Assembly (NCBI RefSeq): GCF_023516455.1
Contig: NZ_JAMGBA010000001.1
Coordinates: 1,178,001-1,242,000 of the forward strand
DNA: 64,000 nt
Reading direction: 5' to 3'
Source: Sphingomonas caseinilytica
GTDB taxonomy: Bacteria; Pseudomonadota; Alphaproteobacteria; Sphingomonadales; Sphingomonadaceae
The first letter of the stretch is position 1; each line of letters begins with the position of its first letter. This document shows, in pieces, positions 35,647 to 44,308 of this stretch. Made by a program: the position numbers and the translations under genes. The notes beneath the pieces were generated by a model. The model worked only from the letters and a program-made list of their open reading frames with translations. It was not told where the DNA came from and did no database searches.

Positions 35647-36933
35647 ATGAGCGACAAACCCGATCCTCGCCGCAACCGGCCGGCGCTTGCGCTGCATGTC
35701 CCGGAGCCGCCATTCCGGCCCGGCGACACGCCTGACTTTTCGTCGATCAAGGTGCCGGCCGCGGGCGAAGCTCCGCGCCCGGACATCAGCGTTGAGGCGG
35801 AAGTGACGTTTCCGCTCTGCACGCATCTGGTCCGGGTTCTGGACGATGGCGGCAAGGCCGTCGGTCCGTGGGATCCGAAGCTCGATGCGGACACGCTGCG
35901 CAAGATGCTGAAGGACATGAAGACGGTCCGCGTCTTCGACGACCGCATGTATCGCGCCCAGCGGCAGGGCAAGACCAGCTTCTACATGAAGTGCACCGGT
36001 GAAGAGGCGATTGCCGTTGCGGCCGCCAACGCGATGGATCCGGAAGACATGCACTTCCCGACCTATCGCCAGCAGGGCCTGCTCGTCGCTCGTGGTTATC
36101 CACTGAAGACGATGATGTGCCAGATCTATTCCAACAAGGCTGACCCCGTGAAGGGCCGCCAGCTGCCGATCATGTATTCGGACAAGAAGCACGGCTTCTT
36201 CTCGATCAGCGGCAATCTCGGCACGCAATATCCGCAGGCAGTAGGCTGGGCGATGGCGTCGGCGATCAAGGGCGACAGCCGGATCTGCATGGGCTGGATC
36301 GGCGATGGCGCGACTGCCGAGGGCGATTTCCATTCGGCGATGACCTTTGCCTCGGTTTACCAGGCACCGGTCATCCTTGCGGTGGTCAATAACCAGTGGG
36401 CGATCTCCAGCTTCTCCGGAATCGCAGGCGCCGAACAGGCGACCTTCGCGAGCCGCGCGATCGGTTATGGCATCGCCGGGCTGCGAGTGGATGGCAATGA
36501 CGCGCTGGCCGTCTATGCCGCCGTCAAATGGGCGTCGGATCGTGCGCGGACCAACAAGGGCCCGACCATGATCGAGTTCTTCACCTACCGCGCCGAGGGG
36601 CATTCCACCTCCGACGATCCGACGGGATACCGAGCCAAGGGCGAGGCGGAGGAATGGCCGCTGGGCGACCCGATCGAGCGGCTGAAGGCTCACCTCATCG
36701 CCATCGGCGAGTGGGACGCCGACCGTGACACCGAACTCGACAAGGAAATCGACGCCACCGTCCGCGCCGCCCAGAAGGAAGCGGAAGCCATGGGCATCTT
36801 GCCGCAGCAGGGCTTCGACAATATTCCGTCCATGTTCGAGGACGTCTTTGCCTCGACCCCGTGGCACCTCGCGGAGCAGCGCGATCAGGCACTTGACGAG
36901 GCCCGCGAATATCTGGGGCACGATCCGAAATGA
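35647..36933 (+). CDS. bkdA1: branched-chain 2-oxoacid dehydrogenase E1 alpha subunit
   Basis: 428 residues, the length of bkd-type E1alpha, and longer than pyruvate E1alpha because of a N-terminal region of about 90 residues. The TPP motif is GDGATAEGDFHSAMTFASVY followed by NNQWAIS. The phospholoop-equivalent region is YRAEGHSTSDDPTGYR. The complex oxidatively decarboxylates branched-chain 2-oxoacids from Val, Leu and Ile. First gene of a three-gene operon with 4-bp overlaps; no E3 gene is in the window. Confidence 0.92.
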   Translation: MSDKPDPRRNRPALALHVPEPPFRPGDTPDFSSIKVPAAGEAPRPDISVEAEVTFPLCTHLVRVLDDGGKAVGPWDPKLDADTLRKMLKDMKTVRVFDDRMYRAQRQGKTSFYMKCTGEEAIAVAAANAMDPEDMHFPTYRQQGLLVARGYPLKTMMCQIYSNKADPVKGRQLPIMYSDKKHGFFSISGNLGTQYPQAVGWAMASAIKGDSRICMGWIGDGATAEGDFHSAMTFASVYQAPVILAVVNNQWAISSFSGIAGAEQATFASRAIGYGIAGLRVDGNDALAVYAAVKWASDRARTNKGPTMIEFFTYRAEGHSTSDDPTGYRAKGEAEEWPLGDPIERLKAHLIAIGEWDADRDTELDKEIDATVRAAQKEAEAMGILPQQGFDNIPSMFEDVFASTPWHLAEQRDQALDEAREYLGHDPK

Positions 36934-37943
36934 CGACCCGCAACATGATCGAGGCGATCAACGACGCCCACCGCGTGATGATGGAACGCGATGACGACAT
37001 CGTCGTGTTCGGCGAGGACGTCGGCTATTTCGGCGGCGTGTTCCGCGCTACGGCAGGTCTTCAGAAGCAGTTCGGCAAGACCCGCTGCTTCGACGCGCCG
37101 ATCAGCGAGGGCGGCATCGTTGGAACCGCAGTCGGAATGGCCGCTTATGGGCTGAAGCCGCTGATCGAAATCCAGTTCGCCGATTACATCTATCCGGGCT
37201 ACGACCAGATCGTCAGCGAAGTCGCCCGCATCCGCTATCGCACTGCCGGCGAATGGACCATGCCGATGGTCATCCGCTCGCCATATGGCGGCGGTATCTT
37301 CGGCGGCCAGACGCACAGCCAGTCGCCCGAGGCGCTGTTCACACATTGCACGGGATTGAAGGTGGTAATTCCTTCAAATCCTTACGACGCCAAGGGCCTG
37401 CTCATTTCGGCCATCGAAGATCCGGATCCGGTGATCTTCTTTGAGCCCAAGCGCATCTACAATGGCCCCTTCGACGGCCACCACGACAAGCCCGTGAAGC
37501 CTTGGTCGAAGAATGAGCTTAGCGAGGTTCCGGACGGCCACTACACGGTCCCGCTGGGCAAGGCGAAGGTCGTTCGCGAGGGCGAGGCGCTGACCATCCT
37601 CACCTACGGCACGATGGTCCACGTCTCCCTCGCCGCGGTGGAGGAGAATGGCATCGACGCCGAGGTCATCGACCTTCGCACTCTCGCCCCGCTGGACATC
37701 GAGACGATCGAGGAATCGGTGAAGAAGACCGGCCGCTGCCTTGTCGTCCAGGAAGCGACCAGGACCAGCGGCTTCGGCGCCGAGCTTGCGACGTTGGTCC
37801 AGGAGCGCTGCTTCTATCATCTCGAAGCACCGGTCGAGCGTGTCGCTGGCTGGGACACGCCCTATCCGCACGCTTATGAATGGGTCTATTTCCCGGGCCC
37901 GATCCGCATGAAAAACGCCCTCAAGAAGGTCCTCGCAGCATGA
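36930..37943 (+). CDS. bkdA2: branched-chain 2-oxoacid dehydrogenase E1 beta subunit
   Basis: 337 residues with the transketolase pyrimidine and C-terminal domains in family order. Motifs include FGEDVGYFGGVFRAT, PISEGGIVGTAVGMA and EIQFADYIYPGYDQIVSE. It forms the alpha2-beta2 heterotetramer with the upstream product. The ATG overlaps the E1alpha stop (ATGA) and its own stop overlaps the E2 start in the same way. Confidence 0.94.
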   Translation: MTTRNMIEAINDAHRVMMERDDDIVVFGEDVGYFGGVFRATAGLQKQFGKTRCFDAPISEGGIVGTAVGMAAYGLKPLIEIQFADYIYPGYDQIVSEVARIRYRTAGEWTMPMVIRSPYGGGIFGGQTHSQSPEALFTHCTGLKVVIPSNPYDAKGLLISAIEDPDPVIFFEPKRIYNGPFDGHHDKPVKPWSKNELSEVPDGHYTVPLGKAKVVREGEALTILTYGTMVHVSLAAVEENGIDAEVIDLRTLAPLDIETIEESVKKTGRCLVVQEATRTSGFGAELATLVQERCFYHLEAPVERVAGWDTPYPHAYEWVYFPGPIRMKNALKKVLAA

Positions 37944-39229
37944 GCGTCTATCAGTTCAAGCTCCCCGACATTGGCGAAGGCATTGCCGAGGCCGAAATCG
38001 TCGCATGGCACGTCAAGGTCGGCGACAAGGTCGAGGAAGACCAGCAGCTCGCCGACATGATGACCGACAAGGCGACGGTCGAGATGGAATCGCCCGTCGC
38101 TGGTGTGGTGAAATCGCTGGCTGGCGAAGTCGGTGACCAGATCGCGATCGGATCGGTGCTGGTCGAGATCGAGACGGCGGGCGACAGCGCCGCGGCTCCG
38201 GAACCTGCCGCCGCCAGCGAGATGGAACAGCCGCTCGCGGATGGCGCGGAAGTCCCGACAAAGGAACAGGAAGAGGCGATTCCGGTCATGGCGACGGCGC
38301 CCGAACCGGCACCGGCCGCTGCTCCCGCGCCCAAGCCCGAGCCGAAGCAAGAGCCGGAAGTGACGGCCTCGCATGGCGCCAAGGTGCTCGCCTCCCCGGC
38401 TGTCCGCCAGCGCGCCCGCGACCTCGGCATCGACCTGGGTCAGGTGAAGACGGCGAGCGATCGCATCCGTCACTCGGACCTCGACGCCTACCTCCTCTAC
38501 AATGGCGGCAGCGTGTCCGGCCGTGGCGCGGCACCGCGCGCGGACGAGACGATCAAGGTCGTCGGACTACGTCGCAAGATCGCCGAAAATATGCAGGAGG
38601 CGAAGCGCCGCATCCCGCATTTCACGCTGGTCGAGGAATTCGACGTCACCGACCTTGAGGAAACTCGGGCGATGATGAACCGCGACCGCGGCAGCAATCC
38701 CAAGCTGACCGTCCTGCCGTTCCTTATCACCGCAATGGCCAAGGCGTTGCCGGAATGGCCGATGCTCAACGCCACCTTCGATGACGATGCCGGCGTGATC
38801 ACGCGCCACGGCGCGCTCAACCTGGGCATGGCGACCCAGACGCCCAACGGGCTGATGGTTGCCGTCATCCGCGACGCGCAGAACCAGAGCGTGTGGCAGT
38901 TGGCGAAGGAAATCCTGCGGCTGGCCGATGCGGCCCGGACCGGAAAGGCGACCCGCGAAGAACTCAGCGGTTCGTCGATCACCCTGTCCAGCCTCGGCCC
39001 GATGGGTGGGGTTACCTCGACGCCGGTCATCAACAGGCCGGAAGTTGCGATCATCGCGGTCAACAAGGTCCGCGAAATGCCGGTCATCGTCGACGGCGAA
39101 CTGGAAGCCCGCAAGCTGATGAACCTGTCGCTGTCCTGCGATCACCGGGTAGTCGATGGTTGGGATGCGGCCAGCTTCATGCAGACGCTGAAGGGCTATA
39201 TCGAGAACCCGATCAGGTTGCTGTCTTAA
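37940..39229 (+). CDS. bkdB: branched-chain 2-oxoacid dehydrogenase E2 (dihydrolipoamide acyltransferase)
   Basis: 429 residues from MSVYQFKLPDIGEG at 37940. One lipoyl domain (residues 1-80, lipoyl Lys44 in MTDKATVEM), an Ala/Pro/Glu-rich linker, an E3-binding domain near 150-185 (VLASPAVRQRARDLGIDL) and the catalytic domain with HRVVDG close to the C-terminus. It transfers the acyl group from E1 to CoA. The bkd operon ends here, followed by a palindromic repeat. Confidence 0.94.
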   Translation: MSVYQFKLPDIGEGIAEAEIVAWHVKVGDKVEEDQQLADMMTDKATVEMESPVAGVVKSLAGEVGDQIAIGSVLVEIETAGDSAAAPEPAAASEMEQPLADGAEVPTKEQEEAIPVMATAPEPAPAAAPAPKPEPKQEPEVTASHGAKVLASPAVRQRARDLGIDLGQVKTASDRIRHSDLDAYLLYNGGSVSGRGAAPRADETIKVVGLRRKIAENMQEAKRRIPHFTLVEEFDVTDLEETRAMMNRDRGSNPKLTVLPFLITAMAKALPEWPMLNATFDDDAGVITRHGALNLGMATQTPNGLMVAVIRDAQNQSVWQLAKEILRLADAARTGKATREELSGSSITLSSLGPMGGVTSTPVINRPEVAIIAVNKVREMPVIVDGELEARKLMNLSLSCDHRVVDGWDAASFMQTLKGYIENPIRLLS

Positions 39230-39236
39230 CGATTAT

Positions 39237-39311
39237 CGTCATTGCGAGCGCAGCGAAGCAATCCAGCGTCTTGACTGGATTGCTTCGTCGCTTTCGCTCC
39301 TCGCAATGACG
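39237..39311. repeat. 75-bp palindromic dispersed repeat, family 2
   Basis: Perfect 12-bp inverted ends (CGTCATTGCGAG and CTCGCAATGACG) and an inner 11-bp inverted repeat AAGCAATCCAG/CTGGATTGCTT. It lies between the convergent E2 and azoR genes. A second copy is at 60650-60718. Elements with this end sequence are widespread in alphaproteobacterial intergenic DNA. It may also act as a bidirectional terminator here. Confidence 0.85.
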
Positions 39312-39316
39312 CCCAA

Positions 39317-39856
39317 CTAAGCCGCCAGTCGCTCGACCTCGGCGAGGCCTTTCGCGAGGCCCGCGTCGCGCTGTTCCGGACCAACCGCCGTACCTTCCGC
39401 ACGAACGAACTCCGGCTCGATTCCGATGAAGTTGAAGAATGGCTTCAGATAGGCCTCGACATGTTCAAAGCTGTTGCCGGCTTCATAGAAACCACCGCGC
39501 GAAACGGCGACGATCACCCGCTTGTCTCCGGCGAGGCCCTCGGGTCCGTTGGCGCCATATTGGAAGGTCTTGCCCGCGACGGCGATGCGATCGATCCACG
39601 CCTTGAGCTGCGACGGCACGCTGAAATTATACATGGGCGCGCCGATCACGACGGTGTCCGCATCAAGGAACTCCTGAAGCACGTCGGCGTCCTGACCACG
39701 CTCGGTCAGGTGGGCGAGCGGTACCGCTACGAGATCGCGCTCGACGACCGCAGCCTCGGGGCTGGCCGCAGCCAGCTGGTCGGTAATGGAGCGGGTGAGG
39801 ATGCGGCTGACGCTGGTTTCGCCGCTGATGCTGCTGTCGATCTTGAGGATGGTCAT
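39317..39856 (-). CDS. azoR: FMN-dependent NADH:quinone/azo reductase AzoR
   Basis: 179 residues with a flavodoxin-like fold: an N-terminal phosphate loop (DSSISGETSVSR) and the flavin-contacting PMYNFSVPSQLKAWIDR. AzoR reduces quinones and azo compounds by two-electron transfer, protecting against thiol-reactive quinones. It is divergent from an HxlR-type regulator at 51 bp, a known kind of pairing for quinone-responsive control. Confidence 0.9.
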   Translation of the reverse strand: MTILKIDSSISGETSVSRILTRSITDQLAAASPEAAVVERDLVAVPLAHLTERGQDADVLQEFLDADTVVIGAPMYNFSVPSQLKAWIDRIAVAGKTFQYGANGPEGLAGDKRVIVAVSRGGFYEAGNSFEHVEAYLKPFFNFIGIEPEFVRAEGTAVGPEQRDAGLAKGLAEVERLAA

Positions 39857-39907
39857 CTTTATGTCCTTGGTATTGATTTGTTACCGGGACACTTTAAATA
39901 ACCACCT

Positions 39908-40318
39908 ATGAAAGCCGCACAAGAACGCAAAAATTTGTCACTGAGTGACACGAATGTGACCGAGGCAGATCATAGTAACTGCCGCCGCGTCACGCCCGTG
40001 CTCAACCGCGTGGGCGACAAATGGAGCATGCAGGTGGTGATGCAGCTCGCCAACGGACCGAAGCGCTTTTCGGAGCTGAAGCGCGCACTCGACGGCGTAT
40101 CGCAGCGGATGCTTACCCTCACCCTTCGCGGGCTCGAGCGCGATGGCCTGGTCAGTCGCCACGTCACGCCGACCATCCCGCCGCGCGTCGATTATGAGCT
40201 GACCGAAATCGGCAATTCGCTACGTGACCCGGTCATGGCGCTTGGCGCCTGGGCGCTGGAGCATATCGACTGCATCTGGGCTGCCCAGCAGCGCTATGAT
40301 GCAATGCAGGATAACTGA
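39908..40318 (+). CDS. HxlR-family transcriptional regulator
   Basis: 136 residues. The winged-helix HxlR domain covers residues 25-115: VLNRVGDKWSMQVVMQLANG, then RFSELKRALDGVSQRMLTLTLRGLERDGL. Cys residues near 25 and 126 could be redox-sensitive. HxlR proteins often sense quinones or electrophiles, which would fit repression of the divergent azoR. That link is inferred from arrangement. Confidence 0.88.
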   Translation: MKAAQERKNLSLSDTNVTEADHSNCRRVTPVLNRVGDKWSMQVVMQLANGPKRFSELKRALDGVSQRMLTLTLRGLERDGLVSRHVTPTIPPRVDYELTEIGNSLRDPVMALGAWALEHIDCIWAAQQRYDAMQDN

Positions 40319-40362
40319 TCCGGCGGGATGACGCGTGAAGGCGAAGCGGCTATCGCGCGGCC

Positions 40363-42684
40363 ATGCTGAAAAAGACTCCGGCCGATATCGACGCCCTTAA
40401 GATCCTCGACGATCGGCTTCGCTTCCTGTCCGCGTGGACGATCCACCATGCCAATCATGTGCGGGAAAGCGCGGACGGGCTGAAAGTCGGCGGCCACCAG
40501 GCGAGTTGCGCGTCGATGACCGCGATCATGGCCGCGCTCTATTTCCACGCACTCGGTCCCAACGACCGGGTCGCGGTCAAACCGCATGCCGGCCCGGTAC
40601 TCCACGCGATCCATTACCTGCTCGGCTCGCAGAGTCTTGAGCAGCTCCAGAACTTTCGCGGCTTCGGGGGAATGCAAAGCTACCCCAGCCGTACAAAGGA
40701 TAAGATCCCCGTCGACTTCTCGACCGGCTCGGTTGGTCTTGGCGTCGCGATCACCGCCTTCGCTTCGCTGGTCCAGGATTACCTCACCGCCCACGGCATG
40801 ATGGCCGAGCAAGATCGCGGCCGCTTCGTCGCGTTGATCGGCGATGCCGAACTCGATGAAGGCAATATCTATGAATGCCTGATCGAGGCGCACAAGCATG
40901 ACATCCGCAATTGCTGGTGGATCATCGATTATAATCGGCAGAGTCTCGACGCGACGTCAGCTGACCGAATGTTCGAACGGTTTGACGAGATCTTCCGCAG
41001 CTGCGGCTGGCGCACCGTCGAGCTTCGCTACGGCAAGAAGCTTTCCGCCGAACTGGCCAAGAATCCGGCGCTTGCCGATTGGCTCGATACCTTGCCCAAC
41101 GCCGACCACAGCGCCCTCCTCTATCAGGGCGGCGCGGCATGGCGTGCACGGCTCGATGCCGATCTTGGCAAGAAAGCTGCGGCATTCCTCAAGGCCCATG
41201 ACGACGAGGCGCTCGCTGCGCTGATGAGCGACCTCGGCGGCCATTGCATGGAGACGTTGGTCGAAGCGTTCGACGCGTCGCAGGACGATGTCCCCACCCT
41301 CTTCATCGCCTGGACCGTCAAGGGCTTTGGCCTGCCCTTCGCGGGCCACAAGGACAATCACGCCGGCCTGATGAACCCTACCCAGGCACATGCGATGCGC
41401 GATGCCATGGGGGTAGCGGAAGGGTCCGAGTGGGAGCCGCTGGCCGGTGTGGGAGCCAATGAAAAACCGGGCGTCGAGGCGCTGGTCGAGCGCTCGCGCA
41501 TCGCTCGCGAGAAGCGCGCACGCTCGTTCGGCACGCTGTCGGTTCCGGCCTTGCCCGCCCCGCAAGGCGAGGAACAGTCGACCCAGGCCGCGTTCGGCCG
41601 GATCCTGCTGGACCTCGCCAAATCCGGCCATCCGCTGGCCGACCGCATCGTCACCACCTCGCCCGACGTAACCGTTTCGACCAACCTCGGCGCCTTCGTG
41701 AACCAGCGCGGCCTCTTCAAACGGCGCGAAATGAAGGATGTGTTCGCTGCGGCAAAGATTGCCTCGGCACAAAAATGGTCGGGATCCAACAATGGGCAGC
41801 ATATCGAGCTGGGCATCGCCGAATCCAACCTGTTCCTGATGCTGGCGGCGCTTGGGCTGTCGGGCGATCTGTTCGGAGAGCGGCTGGTCCCGATCGGCAC
41901 GCTTTACGATCCGTTCATTGCCCGCGGCCTCGATAGCCTCAACTATGCCTGTTACCAGGACGCGCGCTTCCTGCTGGTCGCGACCCCGTCAGGCCTGACA
42001 CTTGGACCGGAAGGCGGCGCCCACCAGTCGATCAACCCGCCGCTCATCGCGCTCGGCCAGCCCGGCCTCCGTCACTACGAACCCGCTTATGCGGACGAGC
42101 TTGCGGCGTTGATGGAAGAAGCCTTCCGCCTGATCGATGATCCCAATGGCGAGTCCACTTATCTCCGCCTGTCGACGCGCGCGCTGAATCAACCGGAACG
42201 CCCCGACGACAGCTGGCGCGATGGCGCATTGAAGGGCGGCTACTGGCTGAAGGAGCCGGCATCCGGCGCCGAAGCCGCGATCGTCGCCATGGGCGCGCTG
42301 ATGCCTGAAGCGCTTGCAGCGTGGGAGGAACTTAGCGCCGACATCCCCGGCCTCGGCCTGCTCAGCGTCACCTCGCCCGACCTGCTTCATCGCGGCTGGA
42401 CCGCGGCGCAAGCCGCCCGCTGGGGCGGTAACCGTGAGCCGAGCCATGTCGAGCAATTGCTGTCGCGCCTCGCGCCCGGCGCCGGGCTCGTCACCTTGTG
42501 CGATGCCGCGCCCGCATCATTGAGCTGGCTGGGCGGAGTCCTTGGCCAACGGGTCGCTCCGCTCGGCGTCGAGCGGTTCGGCCAGACCGGCAATCTGCCC
42601 GATCTCTACGCTGCCTATCGGCTCGACGGCGACGCCATCACCGAAGGCATCGCCGAACTGCTCCTGCCGCAAACATCTTCTTAA
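40363..42684 (+). CDS. homodimeric 2-oxoacid dehydrogenase E1-like / transketolase-family protein
   Basis: 773 residues combining an N-terminal TPP-binding domain, a pyrimidine domain and a C-terminal domain in one chain, as in AceE. TPP motif: GDAELDEGN followed by IIDYNRQSLD. Other parts: GGHQASCASM near residue 45 and HIELGIAESNLF near 490. It is clearly shorter than AceE (about 890). No E2 or E3 gene is adjacent. It could be an E1 for an unknown 2-oxoacid or a transketolase-like enzyme; the substrate is not evident. Confidence 0.75.
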   Translation: MLKKTPADIDALKILDDRLRFLSAWTIHHANHVRESADGLKVGGHQASCASMTAIMAALYFHALGPNDRVAVKPHAGPVLHAIHYLLGSQSLEQLQNFRGFGGMQSYPSRTKDKIPVDFSTGSVGLGVAITAFASLVQDYLTAHGMMAEQDRGRFVALIGDAELDEGNIYECLIEAHKHDIRNCWWIIDYNRQSLDATSADRMFERFDEIFRSCGWRTVELRYGKKLSAELAKNPALADWLDTLPNADHSALLYQGGAAWRARLDADLGKKAAAFLKAHDDEALAALMSDLGGHCMETLVEAFDASQDDVPTLFIAWTVKGFGLPFAGHKDNHAGLMNPTQAHAMRDAMGVAEGSEWEPLAGVGANEKPGVEALVERSRIAREKRARSFGTLSVPALPAPQGEEQSTQAAFGRILLDLAKSGHPLADRIVTTSPDVTVSTNLGAFVNQRGLFKRREMKDVFAAAKIASAQKWSGSNNGQHIELGIAESNLFLMLAALGLSGDLFGERLVPIGTLYDPFIARGLDSLNYACYQDARFLLVATPSGLTLGPEGGAHQSINPPLIALGQPGLRHYEPAYADELAALMEEAFRLIDDPNGESTYLRLSTRALNQPERPDDSWRDGALKGGYWLKEPASGAEAAIVAMGALMPEALAAWEELSADIPGLGLLSVTSPDLLHRGWTAAQAARWGGNREPSHVEQLLSRLAPGAGLVTLCDAAPASLSWLGGVLGQRVAPLGVERFGQTGNLPDLYAAYRLDGDAITEGIAELLLPQTSS

Positions 42685-42708
42685 GGATAAGTCTTTAGCC
42701 CCAACCGG

Positions 42709-42966
42709 ATGGAACGCGCCCTCACCCCGCTCGACCAGTTGCTTGCTGCGGAACTCGACCATGCCCGCGACCTGCTGGTGATGATGGGTGACGAGCTGGC
42801 GATGAACAAGGAACTGGTCGCGGAACATGGCATGGCGCTTCAGGCGATCGACATCGTCGGCCAGATGCTGGGCCACATTGCCAATGTCGTTCGCGCGGAA
42901 AACCAGAGCGACGCAATCGAACGCATCGGAATGTGCGATCTGAAGGCCAAGCTTTCCGCCGCTTGA
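42709..42966 (+). CDS. hypothetical 85-residue helical protein
   Basis: Starts at ATG 42709, 24 bp after the E1-like gene, and stays in the same direction. It is mainly helical with a repeated Leu/Met pattern and no signal or TM segment. I do not recognise a family. Its size and start suggest a real small gene. Confidence 0.6.
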   Translation: MERALTPLDQLLAAELDHARDLLVMMGDELAMNKELVAEHGMALQAIDIVGQMLGHIANVVRAENQSDAIERIGMCDLKAKLSAA

Positions 42967-42997
42967 GGCGCGCCGCCGGCTCGCCTAAGGCAGGCGA

Positions 42998-43450
42998 ATG
43001 GCAGGACGCTTTTTCGACGAGTGGCAAGTTGGCGACGTTGTCGCCCATTCCGTCACCCGGACCGTTACCGAGACCGACAATGTTCTGGTCTCCGCGCTCA
43101 CCCACAATCCGCAGCCGATGCACCTCGACCATGAAGTCGCGGCGGGCAGCGAATTCGGAAAGCCGCTGGTCAATAGCATCTACACCTTCGGCCTGATGGT
43201 CGGCGTTTCCGTAAGCGATACGACGCTTGGAACGCTGATCGCCAACCTTGGCTACGACAAGCTCATCTTCCCCTCGCCGGTATTCGTCGGCGACACGCTG
43301 CGTAGCGAAAGCGAATGCCTTGAGACCCGCGAGAGCAAGTCGCGGCCCAATGCAGGCATCGTCACCTGGGAACATCGCAGCTACAATCAGCGGGGCGAGC
43401 TGGTGTGCAAATGCACCCGTTCAGCCTTGCTTCTGAAGAAGCCGGCATGA
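42998..43450 (+). CDS. MaoC-like hot-dog dehydratase
   Basis: 150 residues of hot-dog fold. The hydratase motif region is [21 protein letters not shown], with the Asp/His of MaoC proteins, then [11 protein letters not shown]. MaoC enzymes hydrate enoyl-CoA compounds. Its TGA overlaps the CoA-ester lyase start (ATGA at 43447-43450), so it may supply or consume a methylmalyl-, malyl- or citramalyl-type CoA with that enzyme. Confidence 0.87.
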   Translation: MAGRFFDEWQVGDVVAHSVTRTVTETDNVLVSALTHNPQPMHLDHEVAAGSEFGKPLVNSIYTFGLMVGVSVSDTTLGTLIANLGYDKLIFPSPVFVGDTLRSESECLETRESKSRPNAGIVTWEHRSYNQRGELVCKCTRSALLLKKPA

Positions 43451-44298
43451 GCCTTGGCGCGCCTCCACCGCGCAGCTGGCTGTTCGTCCCGGCGGACAGC
43501 AACAAGAAGATGATGAAGGCGCTCGAGAGCGGAGCGGACGCGGTCATCTTTGACCTTGAGGACAGTGTGGCGCCTGCGCAAAAGCCGATCGCGCGGGAAC
43601 TTCTGACTCTCCTCCCTGAGCGGCGCGACGGCGGTCCCGAACGCTGGGTCAGGATCAATCCGCTGGGAACTGACGATCATCGAGAGGATCTCGACCTGCT
43701 TGAGGATCTCGACATCGACGGCGTCGTCCTGCCGAAGGCCGAATGCGGCGATGACGTCGCCGATCTCGCTGCCGAGCTTGCCCCGCACAGCCTGCCGATC
43801 CACGCAATCGTGACCGAAACCGCGGCGTCGCTGTTCGGATTGCGCAGCTACAATGATTGCTGCTCCAGCCTGGCGGCGATGAGCTGGGGAGCTGAGGACT
43901 TGTCGGCGGCACTCGGCGCATCGTCCAAATATACAGCGGGCGGGGAGCTGGCCTTCACCTACCAGATGGCGAGATCGCTCTGCCTGGCCGGCGCGGTTGC
44001 CGCAGAGGTCCAGCCGATCGACGGGGTCTATGCCGATTTCCGCGACGAAGCCGGGCTGATCGCCGAAGCGCGCGCGGCGGCCTCCGAAGGTTTCACCGGA
44101 AAGCTTGCCATCCACCCGGCCCAGGTCGGCCCGATCAACGAGGCATTTACCCCATCCGACGCCGAACTCGACCACGCTCGCGAGATTGTCGCCGCATTCG
44201 AGGCACAGCCGGACGCCGGGGTACTTTCGGTCGGTGGAAAAATGGTCGACCGGCCCCATCTTATGCAAGCAAGGCGCGTGTTGGCCCGGTCCCGATAG
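43447..44298 (+). CDS. CoA-ester lyase (HpcH/HpaI-CitE type)
   Basis: 283 residues from [11 protein letters not shown] at 43447, coupled to the maoC gene. The barrel motifs are [30 protein letters not shown] and [13 protein letters not shown] with catalytic Asp/Glu metal ligands. It should split or form malyl-CoA, methylmalyl-CoA or citramalyl-CoA. Pairing with MaoC suggests the methylmalyl/mesaconyl type, but the substrate is not resolved. Confidence 0.85.
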   Translation: MSLGAPPPRSWLFVPADSNKKMMKALESGADAVIFDLEDSVAPAQKPIARELLTLLPERRDGGPERWVRINPLGTDDHREDLDLLEDLDIDGVVLPKAECGDDVADLAAELAPHSLPIHAIVTETAASLFGLRSYNDCCSSLAAMSWGAEDLSAALGASSKYTAGGELAFTYQMARSLCLAGAVAAEVQPIDGVYADFRDEAGLIAEARAAASEGFTGKLAIHPAQVGPINEAFTPSDAELDHAREIVAAFEAQPDAGVLSVGGKMVDRPHLMQARRVLARSR

Positions 44299-44308
44299 GA
44301 GGCTCAAA

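Noticed and set aside
35632-36921. 429-codon minus-strand open frame opposite bkdA1
   Set aside because: It lies wholly antisense to a gene with firm TPP-enzyme motifs.
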